From the NCBI GenBank assembly GCA_947040555.1, contig CAMRBW010000016.1:1-46916 (forward strand): DNA of 46,916 nt, read 5' to 3'. This DNA comes from an uncultured Oceanospirillales bacterium. GTDB lineage: Bacteria > Pseudomonadota > Gammaproteobacteria > Pseudomonadales > Endozoicomonadaceae. The translations under genes were made by a program, and so were the position numbers. The notes beneath the pieces are model-generated. The model ran no database searches, had not been told where the DNA came from, and was given only the letters and a program-made list of their open reading frames with translations. Of this stretch, positions 16,460 to 25,280 are shown piece after piece; position 1 is the stretch's first letter, and each line of letters begins with the position of its first letter.

Positions 16460-19400
16460 TCAACCAAGAAAAGCCAGATCCTGCAGCTCTCTGGCAGCCA
16501 CCATATGCATGGCCAGTTCGCCGGCCGCTTCACCGTGGATCTCTGCCAGTACCACCCGCCAGCGAGCGATTGCGGCGGCATTGGCTTCACTCCATACGTC
16601 GAGCAGTTCGTTCACATCGTCTGGCGCATCGGGAATATTAAGCAGATTCACCGTCAGCATCCTCTGCTGCAACGCCAGCTCATCCCGCACACTCTCCCGT
16701 GCCAGTGACTGCCACTGGTTCTGCATATCAAGCTGACTGAGCTGATAGTAGAAGTCCGGCAGTTCGAGATATTCACCAACAGCGAAGAACAGGCTGGCAA
16801 CCCGCGCCAGCGACTGACCCGTTTGATTCACCGCCTGAATAACCGACAGCATGCTAAACAGATGACGCACCGCGACAATACGTTGCGCCAGGGGTTCAGG
16901 AACGCCTTTTTCGGTCAGTTGATCCACACGCGTCACCCACTCCTTACGCTGACGCTCGGGCAGCAGAACGGCAAGACTATCGACCAGTTCCCGAATCCGA
17001 CCTTTATAATCCACGACGCAGATTCCTGTCTCCTTGTCGACGGCTTTCATCCGCACCAGCCAACGGGTCGCCCGGCGCAACAGACGCATCACCTCACCGG
17101 TCAACTCTTGCTGAAGCTGGCTATCGACCACGTAATCGAGGGATTCAATATCACACCACAACTGCTCCGCATCAAAAATATCACGGGCAATCACAAAACC
17201 ACGGACAATATCGGGAGCACTGGTTCCCGTGGACTTCTGCTGACGACTGACGAAGATAATCCCCATCATGTTGATCAGGTAATTGGACAATTGGGTGGCG
17301 ACAATCTCCCTGTGCAATTTGTGCCCTGCCAACAGCTCGCCATACTGCTCCACCAGTCGCGGAGGAAAGGCCGTCGTCAGCTCGCGGGCCAGGTAAGCAT
17401 CATCGGGGATGGCGGAGTCCAGCAGTTGCTCTTTCAGATCCGCCTTGCTGTAGGAGATCAGCACCGACAACTCCGGACGGGTCAGCCCCTGCCCACCACT
17501 GCGACGCTCTTTGATGGTGTCATCGTCAGGCAGAAATTCAATGGCACGATCCAGACGACCACTCTCTTCCAGATCATGGATAAAGCTCTTGTACTCCTCC
17601 ATCTGACTCAAACATTCGGACTGTGCCAGAGTGATGGCCTGAGTCTGACGATAGTTATTGGCCAAAACCAACTGGGAGACATCATCGGTCATCGCCTTCA
17701 ACAGCGCGTCCCGCTGCTTACGGGTCATGTCCCCTGTCGCCACTATCTGGTTAAGCAGAATCTTGATATTGACCTCATGGTCGGAGCAGTCCACCCCACC
17801 GGCATTATCAATAAAGTCGGTGTTCAGGGCGCCGCCATTCAACGCAAACTCAATACGACCCAGTTGAGTAAAGCCAAGATTGCCCCCTTCACCCAGCACT
17901 TTGGCGCGCAGGCATAAGCCATCAATACGCAACGTGTCGTTGGCCTTATCCCCCACATCAGCGTGACTCTCTTCAGAGGACTTCACATAGGTGCCGATAC
18001 CGCCATTCCAGAGCAGATCGACCTTGGCGCGTAAAATAGCGGAGATCAACTCGGTCGGCGTAAGTTTGTTGGCCCGAATGCCAAACAGCTCTTTCATCTC
18101 CGGCGAAATAGTGATCGCCTTGGCACAGCGGGAGAATACTCCCCCCCCTTCAGAGATCAGTTCACTGTTGTAATCGTCCCAGCCCGAACGGGGCATCTGG
18201 AACAGACGATCACGCTCGGCAAAGCTGACCGTCGGATCAGGATCCGGATCTATAAAAATGTGCATATGGTTGAACGCTGCCACCAGCTTGAGATGTTTAG
18301 ACGACAGAAGACCATTACCAAAAACGTCACCGGACATATCGCCAATACCAACGACAGTAGTCGTATCATTCTGAACATCAATACCCTGTTCACGGAAATG
18401 GCGCTGCACAGAGACCCAGGCACCACGAGCGGTAATACCCATTTTCTTGTGGTCGTAACCGACGCTACCGCCGGAGGCAAAGGCATCTCCCAGCCAGAAG
18501 CCGTACTCTTCCGCAATACTGTTGGCAATATCAGAAAACGTCGCTGTTCCCTTATCAGCAGCAACTACAAGGTAAGTGTCGTCTTCATCATAACGCACCA
18601 CCCTTTCCGGATGGACAACCTCGTTGTCCACCAGATTATCGGTAATATCCAGCAACGCCCGAATAAAGGTTTTATAACAGCGAATACCCTCTTCCTGAAT
18701 CTGCTCCCGGCTGGCATTTGCCGGCATACGTCTGGCAACAAAGCCCCCTTTGGCGCCTACGGGAACAATCACCGCATTCTTCACCTGTTGGGCTTTCACC
18801 AGCCCCAACACCTCGGTCCGGAAATCTTCCGCCCGATCCGACCAGCGCAGACCACCACGGGCCACCTTGCCCCCGCGCAGGTGCACCCCTTCGATGTACG
18901 GTGCATAGACAAATATCTCAAACAGCGGGGCCGGTTTGGGGATGTCGGGAATCTCTCGGGAGGCGAACTTGAATGAGATGTAGTCGTGATGTTCGCCCTG
19001 TTTATTGCGCTGGTAGAAGTTGGTGCGCAGGGTTGCGCCCATCAGCTCCATATAGCGTCGCAGCACTCGATCCTGGTTGAGTACACTGACCTCTTCCAAA
19101 GCCTCAAGGACCGTCTGCTGCAAGTGCTGACGCCGGGCTCGACGCTGCTCAAAGGCCAGCTCCAGATCCGGATTAAAGGAGACCTCAAACAGCTCCACCA
19201 GCTTCAGAACGATCTCGCTGTTTTGGCACATGGTCTCGGCGATATAAGCCTGACTGAAACCAAATCGAATCTGTTTTACATAACGGGCATAGGCCCTCAA
19301 CATGCTGACCTGCCGCCAGTCCAGCCCGGCCACCAGCACCAACCGGTTGAAGCGATCGCTTTCGGCCTCTTTAAACCAGGCGCGCTGGAACGCCTCCTGA

Positions 19401-21259
19401 AACCGACCCGCCACCTTTTTCATCGGCAAATGCTGGCCATGGGGCCAACAGAGGGTGAAGTCATGGAGACAGATCGTCTCACCTTGCCGGTGACCGCTGA
19501 GGCGTATTTTATAGGGGTGCTCCCCAAGCACCGTCAGACCGAGATTTTCCATAATCGGAACAAGATAGGAGAGGGCCAGGGTTGAACCATGGTGGAATAC
19601 CTTGAAATGAAGATATCCATCGTCGTCCATTGGCCGATAGAAACTCATCATCAGCGGCGACTTCTCACTCACTGGCAGCATATGAGCGACATCAGCGACG
19701 GCCGTCTGCGGTGAAAACACCTCCCGGTAACTGACCGGGAAACTATCCCGAAAAATTTTCAGCAGCGTGTTACCTTCGACTTCGCCATGGGTTTCCAGCA
19801 GAGCATCCCGAAACTCCTCTGTCCAGGAGTAAGCCGCCTGCCGAATGTCAGCAGTGATAACCGCGGTATTAATTTCGTCCGGACTGTTATCACCCAATCG
19901 CATAACATAGTGCACCCGCGTCAGGATCGATTCGGAGAAGTAGGTGGTAAACTCGGCATCGATCGCTCTCAAACGTTGGCAGAGGATATTCTGCATCTTG
20001 ATACGCAGTTTGGTGTCATACACCTCCCTTGGCACGAAAACCAGCACCGAACAGAACAGGCCGCTCACATCACGACGGATGAATACGCGGGTCTGATTAC
20101 GCTCCTGGATCTGCAAAATACTCATCACCGTGGCGAACAGTTGCTCTGTTGAGGTCAGCAACATCTCCTCACGGGGGAAGACCTCCAGAATCTGCACCAG
20201 CGCCTTGCCATGGTGACTGGCCATATTCAGCCCGGACATCTGCAAAATGGCAGACACTTTTTTGCTCAACCAGGGGATAGTACGTGGGCTCTGGCTGTAA
20301 ACCGGCGAGGTATAAAGCCCCATAATCCGGCACTCGCCAACCACTCTGCCAGCCTTGTCGAAGCGCTTGATCAGAATAAAATCCGGGTAGGCGGGACGGT
20401 GCACACTGGAACGTGTCACCGCCTTGGCAAAAGAGAGCCCCCCTTGATCAGCAAGAATATGCCGATCCAACTCCGGTTCCAGAGTCCTCCTGGTCAGATG
20501 GCTGCTGTGGCTGGGACGCAACAGCCCCAAACGCTCGCTTTCCATCAGACGCACTTCCGGCTGGTCACCACTCCGATCCACCACCAGCTCTTCGTAGGCC
20601 AGAAACGTGAAGTTATTGTTCCGCAACCAGCGCAGGAATTCACAGATATCTTTGGTGCTGTTGTCGGTATCGGCTTCCAGACTGGCTATCAGCTCCTTCA
20701 TTTTGCCAATCATGGGGTGATAGTCAGTCACCACCCGACGCACATCAGCCAGAACAACGGCAAGCTCCTGTTGCAGGGTGTCCAGATCAACTTCATCCGC
20801 CTGACGGTCAACCTCGATATAGATCAGCGAGACCCGTTTATCGTCAGTCGATTTACCCTCTCCTTTGCCATCCTCAGCCAAACCCATCGGCAGCACACTG
20901 CTGCGCAGCTGGTGAATGGTCGTACCGAGATCATTCAGCTTCATCCGTACAGAATCGACGATGAAGGGCATATCCGGATGCACAATCTGGATAATGGTGT
21001 GGGTGGAGTGCCAGTCATTACTCTCGTAGTCTGGGTTTAACACCTCGATTTTGGGGGCACAGCAAGCGTAGGACTGAAAAAAATACCACAGTCCCAAGGT
21101 GCTCCCGAGCAGGTCACGATGCCGGTAAGCATTGATCTCTTCCTCGGTAGCGATGGCAAAAAGCGGTTCGAGAAAGGACTTTATCCCTTTTTTGTTATCC
21201 GGCAGGTGCTCGGCGAGCGCCTGCTCCAGATTGCTGATGAACTCATTCTGACTATGCAT
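16460..21259 (-). CDS. gdhB: NAD-specific glutamate dehydrogenase, large (~180 kDa) type
   Basis: This 1599-residue enzyme deaminates glutamate to 2-oxoglutarate with NAD+ and mainly supports glutamate catabolism. It belongs to the very large bacterial class known from Streptomyces and Pseudomonas (about 1620 residues), which has long N-terminal ACT-like regulatory regions and a C-terminal helical region around a central catalytic domain. The core shows GGLRWSDRAEDFRTEVLG and PVGAKGGFV near residues 800-850, with the substrate-binding and catalytic lysines, and the NAD-binding segment GIGDMSGDVFGNGLL followed by HMHIFIDPDPDP near residue 970. In Pseudomonas the enzyme is allosterically activated by arginine; the extended N-terminus is consistent with such control. 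It is monocistronic and divergent from the moxR operon, with the promoters of both presumably in 21260-21587. The ribosome site (GGTGG) is weak. Confidence 0.96.
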   Translation of the reverse strand: MHSQNEFISNLEQALAEHLPDNKKGIKSFLEPLFAIATEEEINAYRHRDLLGSTLGLWYFFQSYACCAPKIEVLNPDYESNDWHSTHTIIQIVHPDMPFIVDSVRMKLNDLGTTIHQLRSSVLPMGLAEDGKGEGKSTDDKRVSLIYIEVDRQADEVDLDTLQQELAVVLADVRRVVTDYHPMIGKMKELIASLEADTDNSTKDICEFLRWLRNNNFTFLAYEELVVDRSGDQPEVRLMESERLGLLRPSHSSHLTRRTLEPELDRHILADQGGLSFAKAVTRSSVHRPAYPDFILIKRFDKAGRVVGECRIMGLYTSPVYSQSPRTIPWLSKKVSAILQMSGLNMASHHGKALVQILEVFPREEMLLTSTEQLFATVMSILQIQERNQTRVFIRRDVSGLFCSVLVFVPREVYDTKLRIKMQNILCQRLRAIDAEFTTYFSESILTRVHYVMRLGDNSPDEINTAVITADIRQAAYSWTEEFRDALLETHGEVEGNTLLKIFRDSFPVSYREVFSPQTAVADVAHMLPVSEKSPLMMSFYRPMDDDGYLHFKVFHHGSTLALSYLVPIMENLGLTVLGEHPYKIRLSGHRQGETICLHDFTLCWPHGQHLPMKKVAGRFQEAFQRAWFKEAESDRFNRLVLVAGLDWRQVSMLRAYARYVKQIRFGFSQAYIAETMCQNSEIVLKLVELFEVSFNPDLELAFEQRRARRQHLQQTVLEALEEVSVLNQDRVLRRYMELMGATLRTNFYQRNKQGEHHDYISFKFASREIPDIPKPAPLFEIFVYAPYIEGVHLRGGKVARGGLRWSDRAEDFRTEVLGLVKAQQVKNAVIVPVGAKGGFVARRMPANASREQIQEEGIRCYKTFIRALLDITDNLVDNEVVHPERVVRYDEDDTYLVVAADKGTATFSDIANSIAEEYGFWLGDAFASGGSVGYDHKKMGITARGAWVSVQRHFREQGIDVQNDTTTVVGIGDMSGDVFGNGLLSSKHLKLVAAFNHMHIFIDPDPDPTVSFAERDRLFQMPRSGWDDYNSELISEGGGVFSRCAKAITISPEMKELFGIRANKLTPTELISAILRAKVDLLWNGGIGTYVKSSEESHADVGDKANDTLRIDGLCLRAKVLGEGGNLGFTQLGRIEFALNGGALNTDFIDNAGGVDCSDHEVNIKILLNQIVATGDMTRKQRDALLKAMTDDVSQLVLANNYRQTQAITLAQSECLSQMEEYKSFIHDLEESGRLDRAIEFLPDDDTIKERRSGGQGLTRPELSVLISYSKADLKEQLLDSAIPDDAYLARELTTAFPPRLVEQYGELLAGHKLHREIVATQLSNYLINMMGIIFVSRQQKSTGTSAPDIVRGFVIARDIFDAEQLWCDIESLDYVVDSQLQQELTGEVMRLLRRATRWLVRMKAVDKETGICVVDYKGRIRELVDSLAVLLPERQRKEWVTRVDQLTEKGVPEPLAQRIVAVRHLFSMLSVIQAVNQTGQSLARVASLFFAVGEYLELPDFYYQLSQLDMQNQWQSLARESVRDELALQQRMLTVNLLNIPDAPDDVNELLDVWSEANAAAIARWRVVLAEIHGEAAGELAMHMVAARELQDLAFLG

Positions 21260-21587
21260 ATGGTTACCACCAGGAATAGATCTAATGGAAAAAGGGCTGC
21301 ATAAAAATGACGGCCCTCTGTTTTTATTTCCGAAATCGATTAACTATCATTACACTCCCGTTCAGCTCAGCACAGTTCATACCATGTTTTTTTTAAAAAA
21401 AACCGACACTGCAACCAACACTGCGCCAGATCGAATACGTACTGCGGTACAATCTTTGTGCCAAATCTTCGAACCTAACCTGACCGGGAACTTTTTCACT
21501 GTTCTGTTGTCCATAAGATTAGTAGCTTTATATATTCGTATCGTATCGATATCCCTACATTCACATAAGAGAGAGGCACCCGTAAAT
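21260..21587. promoter_or_regulatory. Divergent promoter region, gdhB / moxR operon
   Basis: This 328-base region separates divergent genes. On the plus strand TTGTCC (21507-21512) and TATATT (21531-21536), 18 bases apart, form a plausible promoter for the moxR-bat operon about 50 bases before its ATG. No convincing minus-strand promoter was picked out for gdhB. An in-frame extension of moxR through this region (from 21285) lacks family homology and is not called. Confidence 0.4.
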
Positions 21588-22610
21588 ATGGAATCTGCAC
21601 TCAGTCCCGCTTCTGGCACGATGGCCTCCAATGAAATGGCTTCCAATGAAAGTCAGGCGCGCCAGTCCATCCTTTCACTCCGCAACTATCTGCGTCAGAT
21701 GATCATTGGCCAGGAGCGACTGCTTGATCGGATGCTGATTGCCTTGCTTGCTGATGGTCACATACTGGTAGAAGGCGCCCCCGGACTAGCCAAAACCAAA
21801 GCCATCAAAGATATGGCAAACGGTCTGGCCGCCGGTTTCCAGCGTATCCAGTTCACACCGGATCTACTGCCCGCAGATATCACCGGTACGGAAGTTTTCC
21901 GCCCTGAAGATGGCAGCTTCCGTTTTCAGCAAGGGCCGGTATTTCAGAATCTGGTGCTGGCTGATGAGATCAATCGGGCGCCGGCAAAAGTTCAGGCGGC
22001 CCTGCTGGAGGCGATGGCGGAACGTCAGGTCAGTGTAGCGGGTGTGACCCACAAACTGCCGGAACTGTTTTTGGTTATGGCCACCCAAAACCCGCTGGAG
22101 CAGGAAGGTACCTATCCTTTGCCAGAGGCGCAGCTCGACCGTTTCCTGATGCACGTCTGTATCAGTTACCCTTCAGTAACAGACGAACTCCGCATTTTAA
22201 GATTGGTCCGGGGCGAGGCCCTTGATCTTGAACAGCCCCAACCCGCTATTATCTCCCAGGAGACTATCTTCGCCGCCCGCAAAGAGGTGCTGGAGCTGCA
22301 TATGGATGAGGCGGTAGAGAACTACATCGTTCACCTGATCGACGCCACCCGTAACCCTGCCAAATACCAGCAAAATCTGGATGCCCTGCTGGACTACGGT
22401 GCCAGCCCCCGGGGCACTATCGCTCTGGATCGCTGCGCCCGCGCCCACGCCTGGCTGGCCGGACGGGACTTCGTCACCCCGGAAGATGTTCAGGCCATCG
22501 CCCACGATGCACTGCGCCACCGGATCATCCCCAGCTACGAGGCAGAAGCCAGAGGTATGAATGCCGACCGCATTCTTGCCCAGCTGCTGCAACAGGTCGC
22601 CGTGGCCTGA
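21588..22610 (+). CDS. MoxR-family AAA+ ATPase
   Basis: This 340-residue ATPase belongs to the MoxR family, chaperone-like AAA+ proteins that work with VWA-domain partners in assembling or maturing complexes. It shows Walker A GAPGLAKTK, Walker B LVLADEINRAPAK, sensor-1 MATQNPLEQEGTYPLPEAQLDRF, and a C-terminal lid domain with RFLMH and ASPRG. I chose ATG 21588 (MESALSPAS) because it gives the usual family length; the frame extends upstream without homology. It is the first gene of a six-gene run that ends at 29123, followed 36 bases later by the DUF58 gene. Gene order MoxR-DUF58-DUF4381-VWA-VWA/TPR-BatD is the standard aerotolerance (Bat) operon, first described in Bacteroides. Its molecular task is still unsettled in general. 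Confidence 0.94.
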   Translation: MESALSPASGTMASNEMASNESQARQSILSLRNYLRQMIIGQERLLDRMLIALLADGHILVEGAPGLAKTKAIKDMANGLAAGFQRIQFTPDLLPADITGTEVFRPEDGSFRFQQGPVFQNLVLADEINRAPAKVQAALLEAMAERQVSVAGVTHKLPELFLVMATQNPLEQEGTYPLPEAQLDRFLMHVCISYPSVTDELRILRLVRGEALDLEQPQPAIISQETIFAARKEVLELHMDEAVENYIVHLIDATRNPAKYQQNLDALLDYGASPRGTIALDRCARAHAWLAGRDFVTPEDVQAIAHDALRHRIIPSYEAEARGMNADRILAQLLQQVAVA

Positions 22611-22646
22611 TCTCAGTCTGTCACATGGTCGTCACAGGAGAGATCA

Positions 22647-23582
22647 ATGAGCGGTGCCTATACCACCCTTGAAGAACTGACCCGTCTGGCAGACGCCGCC
22701 AGACGGGTTTCGCTCTATCGTCCCTGCCCGGCACAGGCGCAGATGGCGGGAGGTCATCACTCCCGAATGCGTGGTCGGGGCATGGATTTTGAAGAGTATC
22801 GCAGCTACCAGCCTGGCGACGATATTCGCAGCATCGACTGGCGCGCCAGCGCCCGTACCGGAAAAACCCTGACCCGCGTCTACCAGGAAGAGCGAGAACG
22901 TCCGGTGCTGCTGGTGCTCGACCAGGGGCCGGGACTGTTTTTCGGCAGTCAACTCAACTTTAAATCGGTCGCGGCAGCAGAAGTGCTGGCGCTACTGGGC
23001 TGGAAGACGTTACATCAGGGCGACCGGGTCGGCGCACTGCTTTCCGGCCTGAACGGCGATGAACAGCAACATCGGGAGCTGCGCCCCCGGCGCTCGCGCC
23101 GGCATCTGCTGCAGATGCTTCAGCACACCGCAACCATGAACCAGAGCTTGAAAGCCGGGATGCCCCGGGACGATCAGGCGCTGGATAAAATGCTGGCCAG
23201 TGCGACCCGCCTGGCCCACCCTGGCACTTTGGTTATTGTAATCAGTGATTTTCACGGTATCAGCAAAAATGGCCTGAAAGAGCTGGCCATGTTGGCTCGT
23301 CACTGTGAGGTGATGGCGATTCAGGTCTTTGACCCATTCGATTATCACCTGCCTCCCGCCGGACTCTACGCCGTCAGTGATGGTCAGCGCCGGGGGCTGC
23401 TCGATACCCGTCCGCACCAGACACAGGAGCGTTATCGTCAGCAGGCAGAACAGCGACAGACGACATTATCTGATCATTTACAGAGCCACCGTATTCCCCT
23501 GCTGCGCATCGACTGCAGCCAGCCCACGGAAGAGCAAATGATCGCCATCCCTCGTGGAATAAATCGTGGAGGGAAGCCATGA
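22647..23582 (+). CDS. DUF58 family protein (Bat operon)
   Basis: This 311-residue cytoplasmic protein has the DUF58 signature GRGMDFEEYRSYQPGDDIRSIDWRASARTG split over residues about 40-75, followed by a VWA-like fold with LLVLDQGPGLFFG and, further on, VIVISDFHG. Family members are regularly encoded beside MoxR ATPases and are thought to be their partners. A GGAG ribosome site lies 7 bases before the ATG. The stop codon overlaps the next start (ATGA), implying translational coupling. Confidence 0.93.
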   Translation: MSGAYTTLEELTRLADAARRVSLYRPCPAQAQMAGGHHSRMRGRGMDFEEYRSYQPGDDIRSIDWRASARTGKTLTRVYQEERERPVLLVLDQGPGLFFGSQLNFKSVAAAEVLALLGWKTLHQGDRVGALLSGLNGDEQQHRELRPRRSRRHLLQMLQHTATMNQSLKAGMPRDDQALDKMLASATRLAHPGTLVIVISDFHGISKNGLKELAMLARHCEVMAIQVFDPFDYHLPPAGLYAVSDGQRRGLLDTRPHQTQERYRQQAEQRQTTLSDHLQSHRIPLLRIDCSQPTEEQMIAIPRGINRGGKP

Positions 23583-24169
23583 CCTCACCCGTTATACCCT
23601 CCCCGGCTACGCCCTCCCCTCTGGTCCCCCAGGGTGTACCGTCTAACCCGCTCGCGCCTGATCCGCTCGCGGCGCTGACACCTAATATTGTCCCGGACCC
23701 CATCGGCTGGTTTCCTCTCGCACCAGGATGGTGGCTACTGATCGCCCTGACCATTGCGCTGGTGACCCTGGCCACGGTCGGGCTGGTGCGTTATTACCGT
23801 CGGAACGCTTACCGGCGGCGCGCCCTGCGGGAACTGGAATTCATTTCACAGGCATTTGAACACCATCAGGATATGAAACAACTGGCTAAAGAGTGCAACC
23901 ATCTATTGAAAGCCACCGCCCTGCAGGTCTGGCCCCGTGAACCGGTCGCCCCCCTCCACGGCGACGAATGGCTCGCCTTCCTCGACCACAGCGCTATCAA
24001 AAAGCATGGCAACAACGGCGACAGCTTCTGCAAAGGTAGCGGAACAGTTCTCGGACACGCCCTGTATAACAAAACCGGGCCGGGACCCCAATCATCCGCC
24101 ACGGATCTGCTGCAGCTGGTCAAACACTGGCTCAAAAACCATAAGGTGACGGGAGGTCAGCATGGCTGA
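23579..24169 (+). CDS. DUF4381 membrane protein (Bat operon)
   Basis: This 196-residue protein has a Pro-rich N-terminus (about 1-40), the stretch IVPDPIGWFPLAPGWWLL, and one membrane helix (about 50-72), then a basic cytoplasmic part with YYRRNAYRRRALRELE and a helical tail. This is the layout of the DUF4381 family, which is found only in MoxR/VWA operons. Its start overlaps the DUF58 gene by four bases (ATGA) and its end overlaps the following VWA gene by eight. Function is unknown beyond its association with the Bat complex. Confidence 0.87.
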   Translation: MTSPVIPSPATPSPLVPQGVPSNPLAPDPLAALTPNIVPDPIGWFPLAPGWWLLIALTIALVTLATVGLVRYYRRNAYRRRALRELEFISQAFEHHQDMKQLAKECNHLLKATALQVWPREPVAPLHGDEWLAFLDHSAIKKHGNNGDSFCKGSGTVLGHALYNKTGPGPQSSATDLLQLVKHWLKNHKVTGGQHG

Positions 24170-25280
24170 GATAGTCCCGTTTATTCACCGCCTGATAACC
24201 AGCTTCGGATTCAGCCTGCCCTGGCTGTTCCTACTGCTGCCCCTGCCCTGGCTGGTGTATCGTTTTGCACCACCGGTCAGACGCCGGCAGAGCGCTCTGC
24301 TGGTACCATTTTTTGCCGACCTTCCGCTGGATACCAAGCTGGCGACTCCGGCAGTAGGCAGTCGATTCACCCTGCCGATGGTGGTGCTGATCTGGTTATT
24401 GCTGATCACTGCCGCAGCGGGTCCACGCTGGTCAGGCCAGCCGATTGAGCTGCCGGTCACCGGGCGCGATACCATGCTGGCGGTCGATCTGTCTGAAAGC
24501 ATGAGCATCTCAGATCTGAAATTGCGGGGCCAGGAAGCCGATCGACTGGAAGTCATCAAGGATGTGGTATCGCAGTTTATCGATGGTCGCAAAGGTGACC
24601 GTATCGGGCTGATCCTGTTTGGCAGCACCGCCTACCTGCAGACGCCACTGACCTTTGATGTCGAGACCGTTCGTACCCTGCTCAATGAGTCCACTATTGG
24701 CATCGCCGGCCCGAAAACCGCCATCGGCGATGCTATCGGCCTCGGGGTGCGACAGCTACGTAACCGACCAAAGGATCAACGGGTACTGATACTGCTCACC
24801 GACGGCGCCAATACCGCCGGTAATCTCAGTCCGCTCAAGGCCGCCGAGCTGGCCGCCAAAGAGGGGGTGACCATCTACTCCGTCGGTGTCGGCGCAGACG
24901 AGATGATCGTACCGGGTATGTTCGGTAGCAGCTTCGGTGCCCAGCGGATCAACCCGTCCGCCGATCTTGATGAAAAGACACTCACCGCCATCGCCAGGCA
25001 GACGGGAGGTCGTTACTTCCGCGCCCGCTCCCTTGAAGATCTGAAAGAGATCTATCACATCATCGACAGTCTGGAACCCATTGAATTGACAAAAGAGACC
25101 TTCCGGCCGTTGAGAGAGCTGTTTTTCTGGCCTCTGGGACTGGCTCTGATATTCGCCGCACTGCTGGCTGCAGAGCCCTACCGTCATACCATCAGGAGCA
25201 CTATCAGGAGCAGGAGCAGAAGAAGCAGCAGCAGGAACAGCAGCGCCAAAAACAGGGAGGCCGACCATGAATATGATTGA
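24162..25280 (+). CDS. batA: BatA-like VWA-domain membrane protein
   Basis: This 372-residue protein has two N-terminal membrane helices (about 20-35 and 65-85), a von Willebrand factor A domain (about 100-300), and a C-terminal helix (about 318-338). The metal-binding MIDAS site is visible as DLSESMS, with the downstream Thr (LLTDGANTAG) and the loop with TDG. It is the typical BatA plan: a periplasm-facing VWA domain held in the inner membrane. An odd Arg/Ser-rich tail (RSRSRRSSSRNSS) made from an AGC/AGG-rich stretch follows the last helix and overlaps the next gene by 14 bases. A ribosome site (GGGAGG) precedes the ATG. Confidence 0.93.
   Translation: MAEIVPFIHRLITSFGFSLPWLFLLLPLPWLVYRFAPPVRRRQSALLVPFFADLPLDTKLATPAVGSRFTLPMVVLIWLLLITAAAGPRWSGQPIELPVTGRDTMLAVDLSESMSISDLKLRGQEADRLEVIKDVVSQFIDGRKGDRIGLILFGSTAYLQTPLTFDVETVRTLLNESTIGIAGPKTAIGDAIGLGVRQLRNRPKDQRVLILLTDGANTAGNLSPLKAAELAAKEGVTIYSVGVGADEMIVPGMFGSSFGAQRINPSADLDEKTLTAIARQTGGRYFRARSLEDLKEIYHIIDSLEPIELTKETFRPLRELFFWPLGLALIFAALLAAEPYRHTIRSTIRSRSRRSSSRNSSAKNREADHEYD

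Noticed and set aside
16823..17917. A 364-codon plus-strand open frame over the glutamate dehydrogenase gene
   Set aside because: It is an antisense shadow of a well-conserved gene.
21285..21587. N-terminal extension of the MoxR protein
   Set aside because: The open frame extends about 100 codons upstream, but this part lacks family homology and contains the candidate promoter.
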